The position numbers and the translations under genes are program-made. This document shows positions 43,004 to 51,576 of a stretch of 64,000 bases of DNA, one piece after another (within the stretch, counting starts at the first letter, position 1; every line of letters begins with the position of its first letter). Location of the stretch: assembly GCF_001422205.1 (NCBI RefSeq), contig NZ_LMMJ01000001.1, forward strand, positions 702,821 through 766,820. Direction: 5' to 3'. This DNA comes from Curtobacterium sp. Leaf261. GTDB lineage: Bacteria > Actinomycetota > Actinomycetes > Actinomycetales > Microbacteriaceae. A model generated the notes under the pieces. The model was not told the origin of the DNA, ran no database searches, and saw nothing but the letters and a program-made list of their open reading frames with translations.

Positions 43004-44802
43004 CAGCGGACGCCCTGCGCCTGCAACCACATCTCGATGAGGCCGAGCTGCCAGAGGGCGTTCGACCCGAGCTGGGTGCGGGTCTCGTTGGGTGCGTCGA
43101 GCATCCGCGACACGGTACGCGAGTCGAACAGTCCGCGCGAGCGAGCCGCCGGATCGGTGAGCGCAGCACGGACCCGGTCGAGGACCGGACCCTCCATCTG
43201 CCGGATCGCGGGCACCGGGAAGTACCCCTTGGTGCGGTCGATCACGGCGTCGGGGACGATCCCCCGGGCGGCCCGCTTCATGACGCCCTTGCCCCCGTCG
43301 GCGAGCTTGAGCGACGGCGGGATCTGTCCGGCGAGCTCGACGAACTCATGGTCGAGGAACGGCACGCGCGCCTCGAGTCCCCACGCCATCGTCATGTTGT
43401 CCACGCGCTTCACCGGGTCGTCGACGAGCATCACCGTCGTGTCGAGCCGGAGTGCCGCGTCGACGCTCGTGTCGGCACCGGGGACCGCGAACCGCTGCCG
43501 GACGAACTCCATCGGGGTGTCCGTGTCACCGAGCCACTCGGCGCTGAGCAGTCCCGACATGGCCGACCAGCGACGGTCCATGAACACGCCCGCGTACGCC
43601 TCGGCGGCCTCGTCGCGCGGGACCCCGGCGAGTGGCGGGTACCAGTCGTAGCCGCCGAGGACCTCGTCGGCGCCCTGCCCGGACTGCACGACCTTGATCG
43701 ACTGCGAGACCTCCTCCGCGAGCAGGTAGAACGCGATGCAGTCGTGGCTGACCATCGGCTCGCTCATCGCCCGGACCGCGCCGTCGAGCCCGGCGAGGAG
43801 CCGGTCCGTCGGGATCGGGATGCGGTGGTGGTCGGTGCCGAACTCCTTCGCGACGATCGAGGAGTACTCGAACTCGTCGCCGGACTCGCCACCGTGCGAC
43901 TCGAACCCGATGCTGAACGTCGCGAGGTCCCGTTGGCCGAGCTCGGCGAGGAGCGCGACGACGAGTGAGGAATCGATGCCGCCGGAGAGCAGCACCCCGA
44001 CCGGCACGTCAGACACCATCCGGCGCTCGACGGCGGTGCGGAGGCTGTCGATGAACGCGCGCTCCCAGTCCGTGCTGGTCCAGTCGGCCTTTGCGGGGTC
44101 GCGGGTGAACGACGGCGCCCAGTACGTGGTGTCGACGAGGTCGCCCGTCGGTTCGTACACCCGGACGGTCGCCGGCGGGAGCTTCTCGACGCCCGACAGG
44201 ATCGTGCGGGGTGCCGGGACGATGGAGTGGAAGGTCATGTAGGACGCCAGCGCGGTCCGGTCGATCGACGTGTCGACGTCGTTCCCGGCTGCGCGCGAAC
44301 CGTCGAGGAGCGCGGGCAGGGTGGACGCGAACCGGACGCCGCCAGGGACCGGCGACACGTACAGCGGCTTGATGCCGAGCCGATCACGGGCCAGCACCAG
44401 CCGGCCCGTGCGGTGCTCCCAGATGGCGATCGCGAACATGCCGAGGAACTTGTCGACGAAGCCCCTGCCCCACTCGGCGTAGGCCTTCAGCACGACCTCG
44501 GTGTCCGATGTGCTCTGGAAGGTGTGGCCGAGTCCGTGCAGCTCGTCGCGGAGGGCCTCGTAGTTGTAGACCATCCCGTTGAAGGCGATCGTCAGACCGA
44601 GGGCTGCGTCGACCATGGGCTGCGCGCCGGCCGTCGTGAGGTCGATGATCGCGAGGCGGCGGTGGCCGAGTGCGACGGGTCCACGCGCCCAGAGTCCGTC
44701 GCCGTCCGGACCGCGGTGCACCATGCACCCGGTCATCGTCGCCACGACGCCCACGTCGGCCGCTGCCCCGTCGAACCGGAGCTCCCCGGCGAGTCCGCAC
44801 AT
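43003..44802 (-). CDS. Asparagine-synthase-type glutamine amidotransferase
   Basis: 599 residues. Cys2 (MCGLAGE) is the class-II glutaminase nucleophile, and RGPDGDGLW and FNGMVYNYEALRDEL follow. The synthase half has the PP-loop VLLSGGIDSS near residue 270 and SGQGADEVLGGYDWY. It resembles the amidotransferase of the N-acetylglutaminylglutamine-amide trio as much as AsnB. The family chemistry is amidation of a carboxylate with glutamine nitrogen and ATP. GGAGG precedes the ATG, and TGATG overlaps tie it to both neighbours. Context argues for amidating a peptide made by the upstream ligase fusion. Confidence 0.88.
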   Translation of the reverse strand: MCGLAGELRFDGAAADVGVVATMTGCMVHRGPDGDGLWARGPVALGHRRLAIIDLTTAGAQPMVDAALGLTIAFNGMVYNYEALRDELHGLGHTFQSTSDTEVVLKAYAEWGRGFVDKFLGMFAIAIWEHRTGRLVLARDRLGIKPLYVSPVPGGVRFASTLPALLDGSRAAGNDVDTSIDRTALASYMTFHSIVPAPRTILSGVEKLPPATVRVYEPTGDLVDTTYWAPSFTRDPAKADWTSTDWERAFIDSLRTAVERRMVSDVPVGVLLSGGIDSSLVVALLAELGQRDLATFSIGFESHGGESGDEFEYSSIVAKEFGTDHHRIPIPTDRLLAGLDGAVRAMSEPMVSHDCIAFYLLAEEVSQSIKVVQSGQGADEVLGGYDWYPPLAGVPRDEAAEAYAGVFMDRRWSAMSGLLSAEWLGDTDTPMEFVRQRFAVPGADTSVDAALRLDTTVMLVDDPVKRVDNMTMAWGLEARVPFLDHEFVELAGQIPPSLKLADGGKGVMKRAARGIVPDAVIDRTKGYFPVPAIRQMEGPVLDRVRAALTDPAARSRGLFDSRTVSRMLDAPNETRTQLGSNALWQLGLIEMWLQAQGVR

Positions 44803-47369
44803 CAGTTGCCTCCGAGTGGCGTCGCTGCCGCGGCTGCGGCCCCGATGATCCAGGTGTCCTTCGCGCCGCCACCCCGCGAGGAGTTGACGACCATGCTGCC
44901 CTCCGGCGCCACCCGGGTCAGGCCGAAGTCCGCGAGCGTGCTCTGCCCGGGCTCGGTGCCCGTCAGGTACACGAACGCGCGCAGGTCGACGTGCCGCGGC
45001 TCGAGCCCCGTCGGTGTGAGCGTCGGGTGCGACGACAGCTGCACGACCTCCTGCGCTACCCACCGGTGCGGGTCGGTGGCGATCTCGTGCCGACGCTCGG
45101 CGACCTCCGGCGCACTCGCCGCCGGTCCGATGAGGACGCCGCGGCCGCCTTCGCCGTCGACGGGCTTCGTGACGAGCTCACCGACGCGGTCGAGCACGGC
45201 GAGCCGCTCACCCTCGTCGCTCGTGCGGTAGGTGGGCACGGACTCGAGCAGGGGCTTCTCCTCGAGGTAGTACCAGATGAGGTCCGGCACTGCGACGTAC
45301 ATCGCCTTGTCGTCGACGAGCGCGTTGCCGGGGGCGTTGGCCAGGAAGACGTCCCCGGCCTCCGCCACGTCGAGGATGTGCGCGCCGAGGTCCGGGTCGT
45401 CGTCGGTGCCGATCTCGACGATGTTGCCGTCGGAGCGGAGGTAGAGGGCGTCGAGCCGCTGCCCGGTCCGGGAGTCCACCACCAGGTCGTCCTGGACGGC
45501 GAGGTCCGCCGTGGTCAGGAGGACGAGCCCCGCCCCGTCGGCGAGCGCCCGGTGCTCGTACCACGCGCCGGCGGTCGGGCCGTCGCTGACGAGGGCGGCG
45601 ACGGGGTCCGTGACACCGCGCGCCACGGCCGGCGCGAGCAGCGTGTCGCGGAGCAGCGGGAGCGCCGACGACGGGTCGAGGAGGCCGTCGGGTCTGGGGG
45701 CGTCCGGGATGACGTCGTCGATGAGCCGGCGGACCGCCATGGCGAACGCCGCGCCGCTCGGCGAGCGGACGTTGTCCTCGAGCACCCGCCAGCCGCCGAA
45801 CTCGTTCCGGACGAGGTCGAAGCCCTGGATCGGCGCGTGCACGGTCCCGGCCGGCAGCCGCTCGGCCTCGTCACGCCAGCCGGCCGCACCGACGATCTGG
45901 GACTCGGCGAGCACACCGTCGCGGACGACCCGGCGTTCGCCGTACGCGTCCTGGAGGAACGCCTCGATCGCGCGGGCCCGTTGCGTCAGTCCCGCCGCCA
46001 GCTGGGACCACTCGTACGCGCTGACGATCCGCGGGACGAGGTCGCACCCGAACGGCTGCCGCGTGCCGTCGACCACGAAGCCGAGCTCGTTCGTGCTGCT
46101 CCAGGCGTCGCGGACCCCGCACCGGTCGATCGTGTCGGCGGCGGTCCACCGCGCGAAGTAGGTCGCGAGGTCCCGGAACGCCGGCCGAGGGAACGCACCG
46201 GAGCCGACGGCCTCGTCGCCGCGGCGTACGCGGTACCCGGGGATCGCGACCCCGCGGTCGGCGGCCGATCCCGCGGTCGGGCCGGACGTCTCCTCGAGCA
46301 CCTGGGTGACGACGTCGTCGAGCTCGCCGCGCTCGGCGTACGCGATGCGCTGACGGTCGGCGGAGTTCCCGCGGGCCAGGGTCTGCTCGACGAGGTCGGT
46401 GACGGTGCCCCAGTCCCCGAGGTCCTCGAGCTGGGGTCGGAGCCGGTCGACGAGCTGCCGGACGGCGAGGTGCGCCTGGACCCGCTCGGGGTGGGCTCCG
46501 AGCGCCAGGAGCTCGCCACCGAGACCGGCACGGGCGGCCTGCCACATCGCCGCGCGGTGCAGGGGCTCCTTGCGCGCGAGCGGGGGCGCTCCGGCGACGA
46601 TGTCGTCCTCGGCGCGCTTCACCGCCGCGCGGAACAGCCCCGCGATGACCACGGCGTCGTCCACGACCGGGGTGGCATCGCACACGCGGAGCTCCAGGGT
46701 CGGAGCGTGGCTCGACGGACGGACGTCGAAGTACGCCATCTTCGAGTCCGCGATGACCCCGGACTCGATGAGGTCGGCGAGCAGCTGGTCGTACTCCGCC
46801 GCCGTCTCGATCCGCCCGAAGGACCCGGCGCTCGGCCACCGCTGCCAGATGATGCTCCTGATCGACGCGTACCCGGTGTCCTGGCCGTTCCAGTACGGGC
46901 TGCTGGCGCTCAGCGCGAGGAGTACCGGGAGGGCCGGGGCGACGCGCTGGGCGATCTGCACCGCGAGGTCGCGGTCGCTCACCCCGACGTGCACCTGCAG
47001 TCCGCAGATGAGCTGCTCGTCGACGAGCATCCGGTACTGCTCCTGCATCCGTCCGTAGCGGCCGGTCGTGGTCAGCTCGAAGTCCGCGAACTCGGAGCGG
47101 GGTGCCGTCCCGGCACTCGCGATCGCCAGACCGGACGGCGCGATCGCGGCGGTGAGGTCCCGGCGGAGCGCGAGGATCTCGGTGCGGAGGTCCGTCAGCG
47201 TCGTGACCACGGGCACGTTCGTCTCGATGGTCGTCCGCTGGAGCTCCGCCCCGTACCGGTCGCCCGGCAGCTTCGACAACAGCTGCGGCGCCTTGGCGGA
47301 GAGTCGCTTGGTCTCGAGGTCGATGAGGTGGAGCTCTTCCTCGGCGCCCAGCGTCAGCTCTGCCTTCAT
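44802..47369 (-). CDS. Glutamate-cysteine-ligase-type (GCS2) / ATP-grasp fusion ligase
   Basis: 855 residues with two ligases in one chain. Residues 1-370 are a GCS2/YbdK carboxylate-amine ligase (LTLGAEEELHLIDLETKRL, LICGLQVHVGVSD, AYFDVRPSSHAPTLELRV). Residues ~400-855 are a circularly permuted type-2 ATP-grasp (APIQGFDLVRNEFGGWRVLE, TKPVDGEGGRGV, DLRAFVY, LTRVAPEGSMVVNSSRGGG). Each domain should form an amide bond with ATP, so a tri-component amino-acid derivative is plausible. TACGGT stands 6 nt before the ATG. It is first in the trio operon. The actual amino acids joined are unknown. Confidence 0.88.
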   Translation of the reverse strand: MKAELTLGAEEELHLIDLETKRLSAKAPQLLSKLPGDRYGAELQRTTIETNVPVVTTLTDLRTEILALRRDLTAAIAPSGLAIASAGTAPRSEFADFELTTTGRYGRMQEQYRMLVDEQLICGLQVHVGVSDRDLAVQIAQRVAPALPVLLALSASSPYWNGQDTGYASIRSIIWQRWPSAGSFGRIETAAEYDQLLADLIESGVIADSKMAYFDVRPSSHAPTLELRVCDATPVVDDAVVIAGLFRAAVKRAEDDIVAGAPPLARKEPLHRAAMWQAARAGLGGELLALGAHPERVQAHLAVRQLVDRLRPQLEDLGDWGTVTDLVEQTLARGNSADRQRIAYAERGELDDVVTQVLEETSGPTAGSAADRGVAIPGYRVRRGDEAVGSGAFPRPAFRDLATYFARWTAADTIDRCGVRDAWSSTNELGFVVDGTRQPFGCDLVPRIVSAYEWSQLAAGLTQRARAIEAFLQDAYGERRVVRDGVLAESQIVGAAGWRDEAERLPAGTVHAPIQGFDLVRNEFGGWRVLEDNVRSPSGAAFAMAVRRLIDDVIPDAPRPDGLLDPSSALPLLRDTLLAPAVARGVTDPVAALVSDGPTAGAWYEHRALADGAGLVLLTTADLAVQDDLVVDSRTGQRLDALYLRSDGNIVEIGTDDDPDLGAHILDVAEAGDVFLANAPGNALVDDKAMYVAVPDLIWYYLEEKPLLESVPTYRTSDEGERLAVLDRVGELVTKPVDGEGGRGVLIGPAASAPEVAERRHEIATDPHRWVAQEVVQLSSHPTLTPTGLEPRHVDLRAFVYLTGTEPGQSTLADFGLTRVAPEGSMVVNSSRGGGAKDTWIIGAAAAAATPLGGN

Positions 47370-47375
47370 GGGTGC

Positions 47376-47381
47376 ACCGTA
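47376..47381 (-). promoter_or_regulatory. -10 box for the trio operon, leaderless start at 47369
   Basis: TACGGT on the minus strand, 6 nt before the ATG of the ligase fusion. Confidence 0.6.
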
Positions 47382-47536
47382 CGCGGAACCGTGTGACGAG
47401 CGCATTGCGGGCGTGTTTCCGGTTCGGGGCGGCACCGGCCCCGCCCCCGGCTCCGGTCGACGAGACGGTCCCCGGAGCACAAGTCGCCAGCGCGCCCTCG
47501 GCGCACAATCAGAATGACCGGAGCAGTATTGATCCG

Positions 47537-48691
47537 GTGTCAACGATCACAACCCGAGAGTCTGCGCGCGTCGCCGCGCAGGAGCACACTCCGTCCCCAG
47601 CTCCCGACGCCGGGAGCGCGACGCCGCAGCAGGCGCGCGCGACCCCGCCGGAGCCCGAGACCCCGGCCGGCAACGCCACGACCCGACACCGCAACGTCGC
47701 ACTCCTCGCCGTGACGACCGCCATGGCAGACCGCGTGACCACCTCCGCGGACATCGAGGAGCGCCTCCACACCGTCCTCCGCCGCCTCCGACTCCCGAAG
47801 CGTCTGCTGGAACGCGTCGCCGGGGTCGTCGAGCGCCGCAACTGGGCTGACGGGCAGTCCTTCGACATCGCTGCGATCGACGCCGGCAAGCGCGCCCTCG
47901 CGCAGGCAGGGATCCGACCGGACCAGGTCGGACTCCTCATCAACACGTCCGTGACCCGGCCGCACCTCGAGCCCTCCGTCGCCGTGCGCCTGCACCACGG
48001 GATGGGACTGCCGACGTCGGCGATCAACTTCGACGTGGCGAACGCCTGCCTCGGGTTCGTGAACGCCATGAGCATCGCGGCCGGCATGATCGACTCCGGC
48101 CAGATCAAGTACGCCGTGATCATCGACGGTGAGGACGCCGACCAGGTCCAGCTCAACACCATCGACCGGCTCAACCAGGGCGGCCGCAACCGCGACGACT
48201 TCATGAGCGAGTTCGCGAGCCTGACCCTCGGGTCCGGTGCCGCGGCCGCCGTGCTCGGCCCCGCGGATCTGCACGCCGAGGGACACCGGCTGCTCGGCGG
48301 CGTCTCCCGCGCGGCGACGCAGTGGTACGGCCTCTGCGTCGGGAGCGTCGACGGCATGTTCACCGACGCCAAGGCGCTGCTCAAGGGCGGCATGGAGCTG
48401 GTCGTGGACGCGTGGAACGAGGCGCAGCGGGAGTGGAGCTGGTCCGGCATGGACCGGTACATCCTGCACCAGGTGTCCGACGTGCACACCGACGCGTTCG
48501 TGAAGGCCGTCGGGCTCGACCGCGACCGGGTCCCCACGACCTACCAGAAGTACGGCAACGTCGGCCCGGCGTCGATCCCGATCACCCTCGCAGAAGAGGT
48601 CGAGGCCGGTCACGTCAAGCGTGGTGACCGTGTGCTGCTCGCCGGTGTCGGCTCGGGGCTCAACACCTCGATGCTGGAACTCGCCTGGTGA
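47537..48691 (+). CDS. oleA: OleA, head-to-head acyl-CoA condensing thiolase
   Basis: 384 residues of the thiolase/KAS III fold. Catalytic Cys171 is in VANACLGF, His311 in ILHQVSD and Asn341 in YGNVGP. It joins two fatty acyl-CoAs by a Claisen condensation to a 2-alkyl-3-ketoacid, the first step of long-chain olefin synthesis. The GTG at 47537 gives a ~55-residue Ala/Pro/Thr-rich leader before the conserved RNVALLAV. CAGTAT lies 7 nt upstream, but no good ribosome-binding site is seen, so the true start might be slightly different. The stop overlaps oleBC as GTGA. Confidence 0.92.
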   Translation: MSTITTRESARVAAQEHTPSPAPDAGSATPQQARATPPEPETPAGNATTRHRNVALLAVTTAMADRVTTSADIEERLHTVLRRLRLPKRLLERVAGVVERRNWADGQSFDIAAIDAGKRALAQAGIRPDQVGLLINTSVTRPHLEPSVAVRLHHGMGLPTSAINFDVANACLGFVNAMSIAAGMIDSGQIKYAVIIDGEDADQVQLNTIDRLNQGGRNRDDFMSEFASLTLGSGAAAAVLGPADLHAEGHRLLGGVSRAATQWYGLCVGSVDGMFTDAKALLKGGMELVVDAWNEAQREWSWSGMDRYILHQVSDVHTDAFVKAVGLDRDRVPTTYQKYGNVGPASIPITLAEEVEAGHVKRGDRVLLAGVGSGLNTSMLELAW

Positions 48692-51576
48692 GAGCCGTCC
48701 GCCCGGTCCGTGCTCTCCCGCGGATCGCGGCGACGACCGCGCCCGCTGCGCTGCCGCCGGCGCTCGCCGGTCTCGACCCGGCGTGGTCGCGTCTGGTCAC
48801 GGTGAACGGCGACGGCCGGCCGGGAGGCACGGATCGCCTCCCCCGCACATGGCACGTCCTCGACACGGCCGGGTCCCTGGCCGCGCGCGGGACCACCCCC
48901 GTCGGCACGATCCTCTGCGTGCACGGCAACCCGACGTGGTCCTACCTTTGGCGCAGCGTCCTCACGGCCTCCCTCGCCGCGGCCGACGCCGGAGCACCCG
49001 CGTGGCGGGTCGTGGCCGTCGACCAGCTCGACATGGGCTTCTCCGAGCGGACCGGGACCACCAGGACGCTCCCCGACCGCGTCCGCGACCTCGGCGCCCT
49101 GACCGACGAGCTCGGACTCAGCGGCCCCACTGCGGGCGGACTCGGCGCGAGCGGACTCGGCGCGAGCGGCCCCGTCGTCACGCTCGGCCATGACTGGGGC
49201 GGTGTCGTGTCGATGGGCTGGGCGGTCGACCACCCGGAGGTCCTCGCGGCCGTGATGCTCTGCAACACCGCGATCCACCAGCCGTCCGACTCCCCGATCC
49301 CGGCGCCGCTCCGGCTCGCACTCGGTCCGGGGATGCTCGGCCGGTCGACGGTGATCACGCCCGCGTTCATCGAGACCACCCTCGCGATCGCCCATCCGCC
49401 CCTCGCCGCCGAGGTGAAGGACGGCTACCGAGCCCCCTACCGCGGTGCTGCCCGGCGGGGTGGTGTCGGCGGCTTCGTGGCGGACATCCCCGTGGACGAC
49501 CGGCACCCGAGCACGCCGGAGCTCGACCGGATCGCCGAGGGGATCCGCACGCTCGACGTGCCGACCCTGATGCTCTGGGGGCCGCGCGACCCGATCTTCA
49601 GCGACCGGTACCTCGACGACCTGCGGGAGCGGATGCCGCACGCCGACGTGCACCGGTTCGAGGGCGCCGGGCACATGCTCACCGAGGACGTCGACGTCGC
49701 GGGGAACGTCATGGCGTGGCTCGGCGACCGGTTCGGAGCGAGCGAACCGCCCCGTCCCCCGGCACCAGCAGCAGCAGCAGCAGCAACAGCGCCCCCAGCC
49801 CCGGCAGCCGCCCCGGCGGCGCGGCCCTTCCGTCCGCTCTGGGCCGCCCTCGACGCCCTCGCCGACTCCCCCGACACCGCCCTCATCGAGATGGCCCCGA
49901 CCCGGACCGCCCCGCGACACCGCTCTTCGGCCACGGCACCGCCCAGGACGGCGGTGTCGCATGCAGAGCGCGGTGCGTCAGCCGGTGCGGACCCACGCAC
50001 CGTCTCGTGGCAGCTCCTCGTCAGGCGGGTCAGCGAGCTCGCCGTCGGGTTCTCCGACCTCGGCATGCGGAAGGGTGACCGCGTCTCGCTCCTCGTCACG
50101 CCGGGCGCCGACCTCACCGCCGTCCTGTACGCCGCGATCCGCATCGGCGCGATCGTCGTCGTCGCGGACGCCGGGCTCGGACTCCGGGGGCTCACGCGTG
50201 CGGTCCGCGGCGCACGCCCGGACTGGATCGTCGGAGCCCGCCCCGGCCTCGTCGCCTCCCGGGCGCTCGGCTGGCCAGGACGCCGGATCTCCACCGTGCG
50301 GCTCGCTCCCCCGGCCGCCCGGGCCCTCGGCGTCGAGCAGTCCCTGGGGAGTGTCGCCGCCCGCGGCGCCGACCTCCTGACGCACGGCACCGCGCTCCCC
50401 GAGCCCCCGGCAGCCGAGGACACCGCCGCGGTGCTGTTCACGAGCGGCTCGACCGGTCCCGCGAAGGGCGTCGTCTACACGCACGCCCAGCTCGCCGGTG
50501 TCCGCGACGTCCTGGCCGCGCAGTACGGCGTCGGCATCGGGACGGGGCTCGTCGCGGGCTTCGCGCCGTTCGCGCTCCTCGGTCCCGCGCTCGGGGCCCG
50601 CTCGGTCACCCCGGACATGGACGTCACGGCTCCAGGCACCCTCACCGCGACGGCCCTCGCGGCGGCGGTCGCGGCAGCCGAGGGCACCGTCGTCTTCCTC
50701 TCGCCCGCGGCGCTGGCGAACGTCGTGGCGACCTCGGGCACGCTGACGGACACGGACCGCGATGCCCTCGGTGGCGTCCGGCTGTTCCTGTCCGCCGGAG
50801 CCCCAGTCCCCGAACCGCTCCTCGCCGAGGCCGCCCGGCTCATGCCCGGCGCGGGTGCGCACACCCCCTACGGCATGACCGAGGGGCTGCTCATGACGGA
50901 CATCGACCTCCCCGGGATCCGCGAGGCGGCGCGGTCCGGGCAGGACGGCGTCTGCGTCGGTCGCCCTGCCGCGGGGGTGACCGTCCGGATCAGCGCGCTC
51001 GACGACCTCGGTCGCGCAGTCGGCACCCCGGACGACGCGCGGGGTGTCACCGGCGAGATCGTGGTCAGCGCACCCCACGTCAAGGACCACTACGACGCGC
51101 TCTGGCGGACGACCCGCGACGCCGAGCGCGACACGACCACCGCCGACCGCTGGCACCGGACGGGCGACGTCGGCCACCTCGACGACGACGGCCGGCTCTG
51201 GGTCGAGGGGAGACTCCCCCACGTCATCACCACCGAGCACGGTGTCGTCACACCGGTCGGCCTCGAGCAGCGCGCCGAACGGGTGCGGCAGGTCCGGCGG
51301 GCGGCCGTCGTCGGGGTCGGACCCGCGGGCGACCAGCAGCTCGTCGCGATCGTCGAGACCGTCGCACCGACCGCCCACCCCGGGCTCGCCGCGGCGGCAC
51401 TCACGACGTCGGTCCGGCACGCGGTGACGGACGGGACCGCCTCGATCACGCTGGCGGCGGTGTTCGCCGTGCCGCGCCTCCCGACCGATGTCCGACACAA
51501 CTCCAAGATCGACCGGACGGGTCTGGCGGACTGGGCGTCCCGCATGCTCGCGGGTGCGCGCATGGTGCAGCCGTGA
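48688..51576 (+). CDS. oleBC: OleBC fusion: beta-lactone decarboxylase plus beta-lactone synthetase
   Basis: 962 residues. OleB part (60-345): HGNPTWSYLW oxyanion region, nucleophile Asp169 in GHDWGG, and His329 in GAGHM, like haloalkane dehalogenases. A Pro/Ala linker (355-380) leads to the OleC part (385-962) of the AMP-ligase superfamily with P-loop LFTSGSTGPAKGVV at 583. OleC closes the beta-hydroxy acid to a beta-lactone and OleB decarboxylates it to the cis-olefin. The fusion is known in actinobacteria. Residues ~403-436 are encoded by a palindromic element resembling the intergenic family A, between EMAP and VSWQLL. GTGA overlaps at both ends. Confidence 0.93.
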   Translation: MRAVRPVRALPRIAATTAPAALPPALAGLDPAWSRLVTVNGDGRPGGTDRLPRTWHVLDTAGSLAARGTTPVGTILCVHGNPTWSYLWRSVLTASLAAADAGAPAWRVVAVDQLDMGFSERTGTTRTLPDRVRDLGALTDELGLSGPTAGGLGASGLGASGPVVTLGHDWGGVVSMGWAVDHPEVLAAVMLCNTAIHQPSDSPIPAPLRLALGPGMLGRSTVITPAFIETTLAIAHPPLAAEVKDGYRAPYRGAARRGGVGGFVADIPVDDRHPSTPELDRIAEGIRTLDVPTLMLWGPRDPIFSDRYLDDLRERMPHADVHRFEGAGHMLTEDVDVAGNVMAWLGDRFGASEPPRPPAPAAAAAATAPPAPAAAPAARPFRPLWAALDALADSPDTALIEMAPTRTAPRHRSSATAPPRTAVSHAERGASAGADPRTVSWQLLVRRVSELAVGFSDLGMRKGDRVSLLVTPGADLTAVLYAAIRIGAIVVVADAGLGLRGLTRAVRGARPDWIVGARPGLVASRALGWPGRRISTVRLAPPAARALGVEQSLGSVAARGADLLTHGTALPEPPAAEDTAAVLFTSGSTGPAKGVVYTHAQLAGVRDVLAAQYGVGIGTGLVAGFAPFALLGPALGARSVTPDMDVTAPGTLTATALAAAVAAAEGTVVFLSPAALANVVATSGTLTDTDRDALGGVRLFLSAGAPVPEPLLAEAARLMPGAGAHTPYGMTEGLLMTDIDLPGIREAARSGQDGVCVGRPAAGVTVRISALDDLGRAVGTPDDARGVTGEIVVSAPHVKDHYDALWRTTRDAERDTTTADRWHRTGDVGHLDDDGRLWVEGRLPHVITTEHGVVTPVGLEQRAERVRQVRRAAVVGVGPAGDQQLVAIVETVAPTAHPGLAAAALTTSVRHAVTDGTASITLAAVFAVPRLPTDVRHNSKIDRTGLADWASRMLAGARMVQP
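49914..49977. repeat. Family A palindrome inside oleBC
   Basis: CGACACCGCTCT at the left, inner arms GGCACCGCC (49935-49943) and GGCGGTGTC (49950-49958, one mismatch), and GCAGAGCGCGGTG at the right. The layout and many bases match the non-coding element at 2120-2179. It is read in frame as part of the OleC N-terminal region. Confidence 0.65.

Noticed and set aside
43003..44802. Plain housekeeping asparagine synthetase
   Set aside because: Not excluded, but one-base overlaps with a double ligase and a peptidase make a dedicated peptide amidation role more likely.
48688..51576. Possible sequencing frameshift merging two genes
   Set aside because: OleB-OleC fusion is a known actinobacterial arrangement, and a Pro/Ala linker joins the domains in frame.
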